Part shown: one piece after another, positions 1 to 8,816 of the stretch | How positions within the stretch are numbered: position 1 is the first letter of the stretch | How the letters are laid out: each line of letters starts with the position of its first letter | Source of the DNA: Falsiroseomonas stagni DSM 19981 | Lineage (GTDB): Bacteria; Pseudomonadota; Alphaproteobacteria; Acetobacterales; Acetobacteraceae | Assembly: GCF_900114315.1 (NCBI RefSeq) | Contig: NZ_FOSQ01000001.1 | Coordinates: forward strand, 408,687-472,686 | Direction: 5' to 3' | DNA length: 64,000 nucleotides | Notes under the pieces: generated by a model | The model's database searches: none | What the model was told of the DNA's origin: nothing | The model's input: the letters and a program-made list of their open reading frames with translations, nothing else | Program-made: the position numbers and the translations under genes

Positions 1-375
1 CGGACCTTCGCCGCCAACGTCCTCGACCTCCGCAAGCGCCTCGTCGCGCTGCTCGAAGGCTACAAGGCTGCCGGAAAATCGGTCTGGGCCTATGGCGCGC
101 CGGCCAAGGGCGCGACGCTGCTCAACAGCTTCGGCATCGGCCCCGACCTGGTGCAGAAGGCGGTCGAGAAGAACGCCATGAAGGTCGGTCTCGCCATCCC
201 CGGCGTCCGCATCCCGATCGAGGCGGAGGAGGGCGCCCGCCCCGACGCCTACCTCGTCCTCGCCTGGAATTTCATCAATGAGTTCCTCGCGAAGGAGAAG
301 GCGTATCTGGCGGGCGGTGGCGAACTCATCGTGCCGATCCCGAAGGTGAAGACCTACGGGAAGGCCGACGCGTGA
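1..375 (+). CDS. Sugar C-methyltransferase, C-terminal part only
   Basis: Open at the left edge; the last 124 residues are visible. They match the C-terminal domain (Methyltransf_14 type) that follows the SAM-binding domain in NovU/TylC3-like sugar C-methyltransferases. The stretch WAYGAPAKGATLLNSFGI is the conserved glycine-rich turn, and YLVLAWNF followed by GGELIVPIPKV is the typical end. The SAM-binding half lies outside the window, so activity cannot be judged. The stop overlaps the next gene's GTG start by four bases, so the two are probably translated together. The role is inferred as methylating a nucleotide sugar for the glycan made by the following genes. Confidence 0.8.
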   Translation, partial: RTFAANVLDLRKRLVALLEGYKAAGKSVWAYGAPAKGATLLNSFGIGPDLVQKAVEKNAMKVGLAIPGVRIPIEAEEGARPDAYLVLAWNFINEFLAKEKAYLAGGGELIVPIPKVKTYGKADA

Positions 376-1385
376 GTGCGTCCGATGACCGTAGCGCCGC
401 AGGGCGCGAAGGTCTGAATCGGCCGCAGGGCCAAGGGCTCCCGGAGGCGGTTGTCGTCTGGGGCGCCAGCGGCTTCATAGGACGTAACGTGGTGGATGCG
501 CTGCAAGGGCGCGTTCCCACCATCATCGGCGTCACCGCCTCCGGCACCCCGGTTCCCGGCTGCGCCATGACGGTCGCGGCCAGCGCGGTGGACACGCTGC
601 CCACACTGCCCGCCGGCACCGCCATCATCCATGTCGCGGCCTTCCGCTACTTCGCCTCCATCTTCGGCAAGCAGCAGGCGGAAATCCTGTCGGCGAACCT
701 GGCAATGACGGAAGCGGTCTACCGCTTCGCCATGGCGCGCGGCATTTCGGAAGTGCGCGCCGCCTCCTCCTCCGCCGTCTATCCCGCGTCCTGGGACCTC
801 CAGGACGATGCGCTGCCCCTCGATCTCAATGCCTGGCCGCATGATGGCGAGGCTGCCTATGCCTGGTCCAAGCGGTGGGGGGAGATCACGGGCGAACTCT
901 GGTCCCGGCGCGCCGGCATCAGCACCATCAGCTTCCGCCTGACCAACCCCTACGGCCCCCACGATACGCTGGACGAGGCCGAGGCCCATGTCGCTACCGC
1001 CTTCGTCATCCGGGCCTGCGGCGACGCGCCGGAATTCGAGGTCCGCGGCGACCCCGATGCCGAGCGCGATTTCATTTTTTCGGGTGATGCCGCCGAGGCG
1101 TTCGTCGAATCCCTGAAGCTGCGCGGCACGACCGCCGCGGTGAACCTCGCCAACGGCCAGACGCGCACGGTGCGCGATCTGGCCGTGGCGACGATGCAGG
1201 CGGCCGGCAGGCAGCGCCCGATCAAGCTCACTTCCCCGCCCGCCGCCGGCAATCGCGGCGTGAAGGTGCGCCGCGCCACCGCCGCGAAGCTGCGCGACTT
1301 GCTGCCGGGCCTCGCCCCCTTCCGCAGCCTGGAAGACGGCATGGCCGCCACGCTGGCCTGGTATCGCGATGCCCTACGCCGATAG
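372..1385 (+). CDS. NAD-dependent epimerase/dehydratase (extended SDR)
   Basis: Protein of 337 residues in the extended short-chain dehydrogenase family that epimerises, reduces or dehydrates nucleotide sugars. The nucleotide-binding turn GASGFIG is at residues 31-37, SSSAVYP supplies the catalytic Ser region, and YAWSK near residue 163 is the YxxxK pair. The GTG start overlaps the upstream stop and the 3' end overlaps the next gene by 17 bases, so this is a tight operon. The N-terminal 25 residues are charged and may be longer than the true protein. The exact sugar substrate cannot be read from sequence. Confidence 0.85.
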   Translation: MSASDDRSAAGREGLNRPQGQGLPEAVVVWGASGFIGRNVVDALQGRVPTIIGVTASGTPVPGCAMTVAASAVDTLPTLPAGTAIIHVAAFRYFASIFGKQQAEILSANLAMTEAVYRFAMARGISEVRAASSSAVYPASWDLQDDALPLDLNAWPHDGEAAYAWSKRWGEITGELWSRRAGISTISFRLTNPYGPHDTLDEAEAHVATAFVIRACGDAPEFEVRGDPDAERDFIFSGDAAEAFVESLKLRGTTAAVNLANGQTRTVRDLAVATMQAAGRQRPIKLTSPPAAGNRGVKVRRATAAKLRDLLPGLAPFRSLEDGMAATLAWYRDALRR

Positions 1386-2307
1386 CCCCACCATCATCCT
1401 CGGCGCCGATGGATTCCTCGGCCGGAACCTGTTGGATCGCTGGCAAGCGGAAGGCTGGCCCTGCCATGCCGTCGGCCGCGCCGCCGGCGACTTCACCGAC
1501 CCGGCCGTGGTGGATCGCGCGTTCCGCGACGCCCCCAAGGCCGGCCGCATCTTCCACGTCATCACGAAGCAGCGCACCGGCAACATCCAGTGGGGCATCC
1601 AGGGGGAGTTGCTGCGCGACAATGCCAGCATCCACCTGAACATCCTGGAAGCCTGGCGCCACCACCAGCCGCAGGCGAAGCTCGTCTCGCTCGGCTCCTC
1701 CTGCACCTATGCGGAGGCCAGCCACCCGACGCCGGAGGAGGAATTCGGCATCGGCCGCCCGCATCCCTCCGTGCAGGGATACGCGCTGGCCAAGCAACTG
1801 CTGGCCACGGGGTGCGAGACCTATGGCAAGCAGTATGGCCTGCACTGGCTGCACTGCGTGCTCGCCACCGTCTACGGCCCGCATGCCCATACGGAAGACA
1901 CGCGCGCCCATTTCATGGCGGCGATGATCGACCGCGCCGTGCGCACCAAGCGCAGCGGCGCGATGGAATTCGAGGTCTGGGGGAACCCGCATACGGTCCG
2001 CGACCTTCTGCATGCGCATGACCAGATCGATGCCGTGCTGCTGGCCGACGCCCATTTCGAAGACCGCATCATCAACGTGACGCCAAACGCCCCGGTCGAG
2101 GTCGGCGACTGCGCCACGGCCATCCTGCGCGCGCTGCGCTGGGATGCGCGCATCGTCAGCCCGCCCGGATCCTTCCAGGGCGCAGGCTACAAGAGCCTCG
2201 ATTCCGCCCGCTTCCTGGCCGCCACCGGCTGGAAGCCGAAGCTCAGCGTCGAAGCCGGCGTCGCCCAGGTGCTCGCCGCCGATTACGGGGAAGCCATCGC
2301 GCCATGA
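1369..2307 (+). CDS. NAD-dependent epimerase/dehydratase (second SDR)
   Basis: Protein of 312 residues, a second extended SDR next to the first but clearly different in sequence. It opens almost at once with the Rossmann motif ILGADGFLGRN; SLGSSCTY carries the catalytic Ser, and YALAKQLL holds the Tyr-Lys pair. Two adjacent SDRs plus a methyltransferase and a sugar kinase suggest synthesis of an unusual, possibly branched or heptose-derived, nucleotide sugar. It ends in an ATGA overlap with the kinase gene. Family is sure; substrate is inference. Confidence 0.85.
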   Translation: MPYADSPTIILGADGFLGRNLLDRWQAEGWPCHAVGRAAGDFTDPAVVDRAFRDAPKAGRIFHVITKQRTGNIQWGIQGELLRDNASIHLNILEAWRHHQPQAKLVSLGSSCTYAEASHPTPEEEFGIGRPHPSVQGYALAKQLLATGCETYGKQYGLHWLHCVLATVYGPHAHTEDTRAHFMAAMIDRAVRTKRSGAMEFEVWGNPHTVRDLLHAHDQIDAVLLADAHFEDRIINVTPNAPVEVGDCATAILRALRWDARIVSPPGSFQGAGYKSLDSARFLAATGWKPKLSVEAGVAQVLAADYGEAIAP

Positions 2308-3296
2308 TGATCGTCTCCCGCACGCCGCTGCGCGTGTCCTTCTTCGGCGGCGGCACCGACTATCCGGAATATTTCGCCCGCGCGCGCGGCGCCGTGCTCG
2401 GCATGGGCATCGACCAGTATGTCTATGTCGCGGCGCTGCGCCTCTCCACCATCCTCGACTACCGCTACCGCGTCTCCTACTCGCGCATGGAGCAGGTGAC
2501 GGAACTCGACCAGATCCAGCACCCCGTGGTGCGTGAGGCGATCCGCCTCTACGGCTACGACCGGCCGCTCGACATCTCGATCATGGCGGACCTGCCCGCG
2601 CGCAGCGGGCTCGGCTCCTCCTCCTCCTTCGCCGTCGGCTTCATCAACCTGATCTTCGCCCTGCAGGGCCGCGGCGCCACCAAGATGGACCTGGCGCGGG
2701 AGGCCGTGCGGATCGAGCGCGACGTGCTGCAGGAGAATGTGGGGGTGCAGGACCAGCACCACGCGGCCTTCGGCGGCCTCAACCGCTTCGACTTCGAAGG
2801 CGGCCGCACGCGCATCAGCCCCATCCAGATGACGGCGCCCTGCCAGGATGCGCTGAACTCCTCCCTCTTCCTCGTCTATACCGGCATGACGCGCTTCGCC
2901 TCCGCCACGCTCGGCGAGCAGATGGAAAAGACGAAGTCCGGCGCCGCCGACAAGGATCTCAGCCACCTGCTGGCGCTGGTGGACCAGGCGCAGACCGTCC
3001 TGGAATCCAACGACCCGGAGGCGATGCTGCGCGATTTCGGCGCCATGCTGCATGAGGGGTGGGAGACCAAGAAGCGCCTGTCCTCCAAGGTCTCCAACCC
3101 GCATATCGACAGCCTCTACGCCCAGGCCCGCGCGGCGGGTGCGCTCGGCGGCAAGCTCTGCGGCGCCGGCGCCGGCGGCTTCCTGCTGATGCTCGTGCCG
3201 CCCGAACGCCAGGCCGCCTTCCGGGCCGGCATGGAAGGCCACTCCATCATCCCCATCGCGCTCGATACCGTCGGCGCGACCATCCTGAAGGGTTGA
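2304..3296 (+). CDS. GHMP-family sugar kinase, HddA-like (heptose-7-phosphate kinase type)
   Basis: Protein of 330 residues of the GHMP kinase family. The N-terminus RTPLRVSFFGGGTDYPEYF is the signature of the D-glycero-D-manno-heptose 7-phosphate kinase / fucokinase-like branch. The ATP loop ARSGLGSSSSFAVG is near residue 100, and KLCGAGAGGFLL is the C-terminal GHMP motif. It would phosphorylate a sugar at C1 before nucleotidyl transfer. The partner nucleotidyltransferase and GmhA/GmhB enzymes are not in the window. It is translationally coupled to the SDR before it. Confidence 0.85.
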   Translation: MMIVSRTPLRVSFFGGGTDYPEYFARARGAVLGMGIDQYVYVAALRLSTILDYRYRVSYSRMEQVTELDQIQHPVVREAIRLYGYDRPLDISIMADLPARSGLGSSSSFAVGFINLIFALQGRGATKMDLAREAVRIERDVLQENVGVQDQHHAAFGGLNRFDFEGGRTRISPIQMTAPCQDALNSSLFLVYTGMTRFASATLGEQMEKTKSGAADKDLSHLLALVDQAQTVLESNDPEAMLRDFGAMLHEGWETKKRLSSKVSNPHIDSLYAQARAAGALGGKLCGAGAGGFLLMLVPPERQAAFRAGMEGHSIIPIALDTVGATILKG

Positions 3297-3298
3297 GC

Positions 3299-6200
3299 AT
3301 GGCCATGCCGGCACCGATGCGCGAACCCGGCGGCCGGCACGTGCTGCTGCTGGAATTCGACCTCTATCACCGCGTCGGCGGCGGCCAGTCCACCTACAGG
3401 CGCATCATCACCGGCCGTCCGCAGGACACCTTCTACTACTTCGCGCGCCGCGAACCCGCCGATGCGCCGCGCCCGGGCAACGCGATCGCCATCCCCTATG
3501 CCCGCGCCTGGCAGGTGAGGCCCGAGATGGAAGCCCGCGGCGGCCATCTGCTCAACCAGTATGTCGAATGCCGCAACCTCGCGGCCTCGGTCGCTACCCA
3601 TGCCGGGCGCAACCACTTCCACGTAGCCGATGGCCCGGACTACAGCCAGCACACGCTGTTCATCCGCCAGGCCCTGGCGGCGGAGGGCATCGAACTCGAT
3701 ACCGTCGCCGTCGCGCTGCACGGCACGCTCTCCAGCGCCTTCGCGGCGGGCTGGCCGGGTGCTGCGGGCGGCGATGCCTTCATGGAGGAGCTGCGGCAGC
3801 GGGAGGAATTGCAGTTCCGCGCCGCCGATGCCCGCTATGCCATCAGCGAATCCTACGCCGCCGAATGGCAGGACATCGCCGACCTGCCCGTCAACATCCT
3901 CGACCCGCTCTGCATCGTCGATCCCTTCACGCCGGTTCCGGCGACGAATGGCGGCGCGCCGGACCTGGTTTTCGTCGGGCGGCGGGAGAAGTGGAAGGGG
4001 CCCGACCTCTTCCTCGACCTTGCCTGGTGCATCGATCCAGCCGCCTATGGCGCGCTCCGGGTGGTGGGGCCGGATGGGCCGAACCGGCAGGGAATCGGCT
4101 CCTCGGAAACCCTCGCCGGCATCGCGCGGCGCCGTGCGCTGAAGCCGGAGATCGTGGACGGGCTGGCGCCCGCCGCGCTCCGCTCCCTGTTCCGTGGCCG
4201 GTCGCTGCTGATGCTGCCGTCGCGGCACGACACCTTCAACCTGACGGCCCTGGAAGCACTCGGCCAGGGTTGCGTCGTCATGGCCTCCGACCGCTCCGGC
4301 TACGCCCATTGGCTGCATCGCCACCTGCCGGCGTTGGACTGGACGACGATCTCCCTCGATTGCAGTCGCGTCACGGCTGGTCGGGTGGAAGCGGTACTGC
4401 GGGACTATGACCGCCATCGTGGCCTGGTCCTGGCGGCGCTTGCCCGCGCCATGCCGCGCGCCGACCATGACTGCCTTGGCCGCATCTGGTCCCCGGGCAC
4501 GACACAGGATGGGGAAGCACGGCAGACGGTGGTCGATCTGGCGGCGCGCTTCGCCATGCTGGCCGATCTGCGTGAACCATCGCTGCCCCGCCGCGCGGTG
4601 CTGCGGACGCTGGAAAGCGGCCTTTCCACGGCCACGACCCTCGCTGCCCATGTGCCGACGCCGCTGCGCCGGCCCGCGGTGAAGGCCGCCCGGCGCGCCG
4701 CCGGCCTCTGGCGCCTTCGCCACCGCGGCAGCATGGGCGAAATCACCAAGGAACGCATCAAGTCGCGGATGCGGGAGGTAACTGGCGTCTCCCCCCGCAC
4801 CCTCCAGCAGATCGTCGGCGCCAGCTCGCTCCCCCGCTTCCGCCGCACCATGTTCACGATGCCGGAGACGACGCCGGAGGAGATCAAGGCGAAGATCGCG
4901 GAATTGTCGCGGGAGATTCCCTGGCGCCTGGTCGACCGCGTGCGCCTGTTCCGCGAACTCGCCAGCCTGGAACGCCGCCAGGGCAATGACCTGATCGCCG
5001 CGACCTACATGCTGCGCATCATCCGCTGGCTGGGTGAGGACCGGACGGGCGACCTGCCCTTCATCACCGCCACCCTCGCCGCCAACGGCTTCCGGCATGA
5101 GGCAGCGACGGCACATGCCATGTTCGGCCTGCCGGCGGCGGAACGCGATGCCGCCTGTGCCGCGCTGATGAAGGATGCCTTCGATCGCAACCGCGCCAAG
5201 GCCCGCCAGCGGCTCGCCATCCTCGATGATCCGCGCAGGGCCGACCACACCGCCCGCGTCGCCGTCATCGTCTCGCTCTACAACGCCTCCGACAAGCTGC
5301 CGACGCTGCTCGACAACCTCGCCCAGCAATCCCTCGCGAAGGCCGGGGGGCTCGAGATCATCCTGGTGGACAGCAATTCGCCGAAGGATGAGGGCGCGGC
5401 GCTCCGCCGCTGGCAGGCCTCCCGCCGCTCCGCCATCCCGATCGTCTATGCCAGGTCGGCGGGGCGGGAGACGATCCAGGCCGCCTGGAACCGCGGCATC
5501 CACCTGGCCCGCGCGCCCTACCTCTCCTTCCTCGGCGCGGATGAGGGGCTGCACCCGGAGGCGCTGACGAAGCTCGCCGCGGCGCTCGACCGCGATTCCG
5601 GCGTGGATTGGGCGATGGCCGACAGCGTCGTCACCTCGGTGGATGAGAAGGGCGTCTTCGACGCCGACGTCATGCCCTATGACCGCACGGGCTACAGCCA
5701 GGACCTGGTGTATCTGGAGACCTGCTACCTCAGCTGGGTCGGCGGCCTCTATCGCCGGTCCATCCACGAACGCTTCGGCTTCTACGACGAGACCTACCGC
5801 GCCGCCGGCGACACGGAATTCAAGAACCGTGTCATGCCGCATATCCGGTCAGTCCACGTGCCGGAGATGCTGGGCGTCTTCAACAACTACCCGGAGGAGC
5901 GCACCACCCAGCACCCGCGGGCGGAGATCGAGGATCTGCGCGCCTGGTACCTGTGGCGCACGCCGGCCGGCATGGACTACGCCTTCGCCCATCGCCCGGT
6001 CGAACAGGCCGTCGCGCTGCTGCGGGCCTGCTTCTCCTATCGCAAATCCTATTGCGGTCACCTCAGCACCGATTTCGAACTGGCCGAATCCCTCGCCCTG
6101 CACCTGATGAAGCGCGGCCATGCCCCTGCCTTCGCCCGCGGGGCGCTGGAAGCGGCGCGGGAAGCGCTGGCGGAGATCCGGTCGGTGGAATTGCTGCCGG

Positions 6201-6373
6201 ATGAGATCATGGGCCGCGCCGGCATGACGCTGCACACCAGCCGGGCCGTCCACCGCCTCCGCCGCCAGATGCCGGCGCGCCACCAGGTCGCGCTGACGCT
6301 GGCCCATTCACCCTGGTACGAGATCTTCAACGACAACCGCTACGAACAGCATTGGTGGAGCTGGAGCGGCTGA
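3299..6373 (+). CDS. Bifunctional glycosyltransferase (GT4-like domain fused to GT2-like domain)
   Basis: Large protein of 1024 residues. The N-terminal part is a GT-B glycosyltransferase: LVFVGRREKWKGPDLF near residue 220 and PSRHDTFNLTALEALGQG are the GT4 sugar-nucleotide site with its conserved Glu. After a helical linker (about residues 480-640) a GT-A domain begins near 651 (VAVIVSLYNASDKL, then ILVDSNSP and SFLGADEGLHPEAL), a GT2 fold with the acidic metal-binding stretch. The ATG lies just after the kinase stop; a longer in-frame opening upstream is only kinase overlap. The protein probably adds two sugars in sequence to a surface glycan. No membrane segment is seen. Confidence 0.85.
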   Translation: MAMPAPMREPGGRHVLLLEFDLYHRVGGGQSTYRRIITGRPQDTFYYFARREPADAPRPGNAIAIPYARAWQVRPEMEARGGHLLNQYVECRNLAASVATHAGRNHFHVADGPDYSQHTLFIRQALAAEGIELDTVAVALHGTLSSAFAAGWPGAAGGDAFMEELRQREELQFRAADARYAISESYAAEWQDIADLPVNILDPLCIVDPFTPVPATNGGAPDLVFVGRREKWKGPDLFLDLAWCIDPAAYGALRVVGPDGPNRQGIGSSETLAGIARRRALKPEIVDGLAPAALRSLFRGRSLLMLPSRHDTFNLTALEALGQGCVVMASDRSGYAHWLHRHLPALDWTTISLDCSRVTAGRVEAVLRDYDRHRGLVLAALARAMPRADHDCLGRIWSPGTTQDGEARQTVVDLAARFAMLADLREPSLPRRAVLRTLESGLSTATTLAAHVPTPLRRPAVKAARRAAGLWRLRHRGSMGEITKERIKSRMREVTGVSPRTLQQIVGASSLPRFRRTMFTMPETTPEEIKAKIAELSREIPWRLVDRVRLFRELASLERRQGNDLIAATYMLRIIRWLGEDRTGDLPFITATLAANGFRHEAATAHAMFGLPAAERDAACAALMKDAFDRNRAKARQRLAILDDPRRADHTARVAVIVSLYNASDKLPTLLDNLAQQSLAKAGGLEIILVDSNSPKDEGAALRRWQASRRSAIPIVYARSAGRETIQAAWNRGIHLARAPYLSFLGADEGLHPEALTKLAAALDRDSGVDWAMADSVVTSVDEKGVFDADVMPYDRTGYSQDLVYLETCYLSWVGGLYRRSIHERFGFYDETYRAAGDTEFKNRVMPHIRSVHVPEMLGVFNNYPEERTTQHPRAEIEDLRAWYLWRTPAGMDYAFAHRPVEQAVALLRACFSYRKSYCGHLSTDFELAESLALHLMKRGHAPAFARGALEAAREALAEIRSVELLPDEIMGRAGMTLHTSRAVHRLRRQMPARHQVALTLAHSPWYEIFNDNRYEQHWWSWSG

Positions 6374-6394
6374 GGGGAGCGAAGCCGCGCGCGT

Positions 6395-7186
6395 TCAGCC
6401 CGGCCCGCCGTCTCGTGTGACGCGCGCCGCGAGGAAGCGGCGGATTTCCGCCACTACGTCGCGCCATTGCCCGAGGAGGGCGGGCGCCATCAGCACCCGC
6501 CAGCGCGTTCCCGCGACATCCAGCGTCATGCTGCAATCCGGCAGGATGGGCGGGCAGGAGATGACGATGATGTCCTCGGCCTGCTCGTCGATATGCACAA
6601 GCACGTGCGGCATGATCGTCGGCCGCAGGCCGAACGCGCCAGCGTCCCGGTCTTCATGCCCGTCCAGCAGGGATGCCCGCCGCCTGCTGAAAGCCTGGGT
6701 GCCCTCCTCCCGGATGCCCGAATAGGACAGCGCGACGATCCCGCATGCCGCCAGTTGCGCCCAGTCGAAGCATCGGGCCAGCGCCGGGGAATTCCCCTCC
6801 ATCCCCGGATAGGTCGCCAGTGCAACCAGGGAGACGCGCGTCCCGTGCCGGGGCGATGGATCGGCGGAGACGAGATGGTGGCGCGGGAAGGCCAGGGTGA
6901 AGTCCCCGTCGCGGAGCACCACGGGCTCCTGGCTCAGCGACGGGCTCTGCACGAAGCCCCTGGGGCCATCGCCGGCCGGTGGCCGCCGCAGCCATGCGTG
7001 GCCGGCATCGACGGCCACGGCCCCGAAGAACAGCAGGAACCAGAGGGGGAGGAAGAAGGCGCCGCAACCCGCGATGAGGATCAGCAGGCGCCCGGCGCGC
7101 GATGCGGCTTGCCTGGCGCGGGTCGAGCGGTGTCCGGCCACGGGCGGGCTGGCGTCAGGGACGGCATGGCCATCCCCGATGCCCAT
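6395..7186 (-). CDS. Unrecognised membrane protein of the exporter operon
   Basis: Protein of 263 residues, family not recognised. Residues about 25-55 form one long hydrophobic stretch (a membrane hairpin or one long helix) rich in Leu, Phe and Gly. The rest looks like a soluble domain with regular beta-strand character and no catalytic motif I can name. The ATG was chosen because it overlaps the stop of the ABC ATPase gene (TGATG), which makes it the third gene of the exporter operon. A role in regulating or assisting polysaccharide export is inference from position only. It ends 21 bases from the glycosyltransferase stop, in tail-to-tail orientation. Confidence 0.65.
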   Translation of the reverse strand: MGIGDGHAVPDASPPVAGHRSTRARQAASRAGRLLILIAGCGAFFLPLWFLLFFGAVAVDAGHAWLRRPPAGDGPRGFVQSPSLSQEPVVLRDGDFTLAFPRHHLVSADPSPRHGTRVSLVALATYPGMEGNSPALARCFDWAQLAACGIVALSYSGIREEGTQAFSRRRASLLDGHEDRDAGAFGLRPTIMPHVLVHIDEQAEDIIVISCPPILPDCSMTLDVAGTRWRVLMAPALLGQWRDVVAEIRRFLAARVTRDGGPG

Positions 7187-7917
7187 CACACGCCCATTCC
7201 CGCCAGGATCTCCTCCGCCGGCCCATCGGCGATGATCACGCCGCCCTCCATCCGGATCGCCCGCGTGCACCACCGGCGCACCACGCTGAAATCATGCGTC
7301 GCGATCACCAGGATGTCGGCGCCGCCGACCAGCCGCGCCAGCCTCTCCTCCGCCTTCGCCATGAAGGCGGCGTCGCCGGCCAGGAACCACTCATCCATCA
7401 GCAGCACCTGCGGCTGCATCGCGGTGGCCAGCGCGAAGGCCAGCCGCACGCCCATGCCGGCGGAATAGGTGCGGATCGGCACGTCGAAGAAATCGCCGAG
7501 GCCCGCGAAGGCCGCGACCTCCTCCACCAGCTCGGCGCATTGCGCGTCCGGCAGGCCGCGATACAGGCCGCGGAGCGTGACATTCTCCCGCCCGGTGGAT
7601 TCAGGGTCCATCCCGGCGGCGACATCGATCAGCGCGCCGATCTGGCCTTCCACCAGCAGCCGCCCGACCACGGGTTCGTAGACGCCGGCCAGTGTCCGCA
7701 GCAGCGTCGTCTTGCCCGCGCCATTCGGCCCCACCAGCGCCACCCGTTCGCCGGTGACGATGCGGAAATCCAGGTTGCGCAGCGCCGTCACCACCACGCG
7801 GTTGGACGGGTCCGTGTGCAGCCGCGCACCGCCCAGCAGCCGCTTCTTCAGCGACCGTGCGCCCAGGTGGTAGAAGGGGAAGTCCAGGCAAAGCCCCGAA
7901 GCCTCGATCGCTGCCAT
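7186..7917 (-). CDS. Polysaccharide ABC exporter, ATP-binding subunit (KpsT/Wzt type)
   Basis: Protein of 243 residues that powers export of a lipid-linked capsule or O-antigen-type polysaccharide across the inner membrane. The Walker A motif GPNGAGKTT is at 63-71; the signature is the YSAGM variant usual in KpsT/Wzt/TagH proteins, followed by Walker B LLMDEW and the switch His in IATHDF. At this length it lacks the C-terminal glycan-recognition domain of long Wzt proteins, so it fits the KpsT-like class. It starts four bases after the permease stop. Confidence 0.92.
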   Translation of the reverse strand: MAAIEASGLCLDFPFYHLGARSLKKRLLGGARLHTDPSNRVVVTALRNLDFRIVTGERVALVGPNGAGKTTLLRTLAGVYEPVVGRLLVEGQIGALIDVAAGMDPESTGRENVTLRGLYRGLPDAQCAELVEEVAAFAGLGDFFDVPIRTYSAGMGVRLAFALATAMQPQVLLMDEWFLAGDAAFMAKAEERLARLVGGADILVIATHDFSVVRRWCTRAIRMEGGVIIADGPAEEILAGMGV

Positions 7918-7921
7918 GGCG

Positions 7922-8764
7922 TCAGACCCAGAATGCCACGCGGCCGCGGAAGCGGACGAAGAAGGCGCCCGCGATCGCCACCAGCAGCACCGTGTAGGTG
8001 ATCGCCGCGACCCAGGCGATCAGCGGCCCGCCGCCTTCCACCAGCGGCCCGCGCACCGTCTCCAGCACCGCGTAGAAGGGATTGAGGGGCATCAGTACCT
8101 CCCAATGCCCCAGCAGCCGCGGCTTCCACAGGATGGGCGTGAGGAAGAAGGCCAGTTGCATCACGCTGGCCACGATCGGCCCGATGTCGCGGAAGCGTGC
8201 GCAGATCATGCCGAGCAGCAGGGCGGCCGCGAAGGCGTTGATGGCGATCAGGATGAAGCCCGGGATGGCCAGCAGCGCCTCCGGCCCCGGCAGGTGGCCG
8301 CAGGCCAGGAACACGACGCCGATCAAGGGCAGGTTGTGCGCCGCGACCAGCCCGTTGCGCATGACGCAGCGCAGCGCATGGACGGTATAGGGCAGGGGCA
8401 TCTGCCGGATGATGCCCTCGGACGAGGTCAGGCTTGTCGTCGCCTCGTTCACCATCTGCGCGATGGCGTTCCAGATCACCAGGCTGACCGCCAGGTGCGG
8501 CAGGTACTCTGCAAGCGACATCCGGAACAGCGCAGCATAGAGCAGGCCGAGGCCCAGCAGCATCGCCGCCGTCGACAGCGTCAGCCAGAAGGGGCCGAGG
8601 ACGGAGCCGCGATAGCGGTTCCGAAGGTCGAGCCACGCCAGCGCGCTGGCCAGCCGCCACCGGCTGAAGCCGAGGGTGACGTCGGCGATGGCCCGGCGCA
8701 GGTGCTGCGGGTCCGCCGCATCGACGATATAGGCCGGCGACGTCGCCGCGGTTCGGTCGAGCAT
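7922..8764 (-). CDS. Polysaccharide ABC exporter, permease subunit (KpsM/Wzm type)
   Basis: Protein of 280 residues of the ABC-2 transporter family. About 70 N-terminal cytoplasmic residues containing WLDLRNRYRGSVLGPFW (the family's amphipathic entry motif) are followed by six hydrophobic segments. It forms the channel with the ATPase encoded just downstream. It is the first gene of a three-gene minus-strand operon facing the glycan-synthesis genes. Confidence 0.92.
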   Translation of the reverse strand: MLDRTAATSPAYIVDAADPQHLRRAIADVTLGFSRWRLASALAWLDLRNRYRGSVLGPFWLTLSTAAMLLGLGLLYAALFRMSLAEYLPHLAVSLVIWNAIAQMVNEATTSLTSSEGIIRQMPLPYTVHALRCVMRNGLVAAHNLPLIGVVFLACGHLPGPEALLAIPGFILIAINAFAAALLLGMICARFRDIGPIVASVMQLAFFLTPILWKPRLLGHWEVLMPLNPFYAVLETVRGPLVEGGGPLIAWVAAITYTVLLVAIAGAFFVRFRGRVAFWV

Positions 8765-8816
8765 GGGCGCCTCATAGCCCGCCCGGGAGGGGCGGGCCAG
8801 AGGAAGCGCCGCCGCG

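Noticed and set aside
3116..5842. Long minus-strand open frame of about 900 codons opposite the glycosyltransferase gene
   Set aside because: Low-complexity Arg/Gly/Ala-rich translation with no family motifs, fully opposite a gene with clear domains; a by-product of very high GC content.
7187..7273. Longer N-terminus (29 extra codons) for the exporter-linked membrane protein
   Set aside because: The extra residues overlap the ATPase gene and are Gly/Arg-rich; the ATG overlapping the ATPase stop is the natural coupled start.
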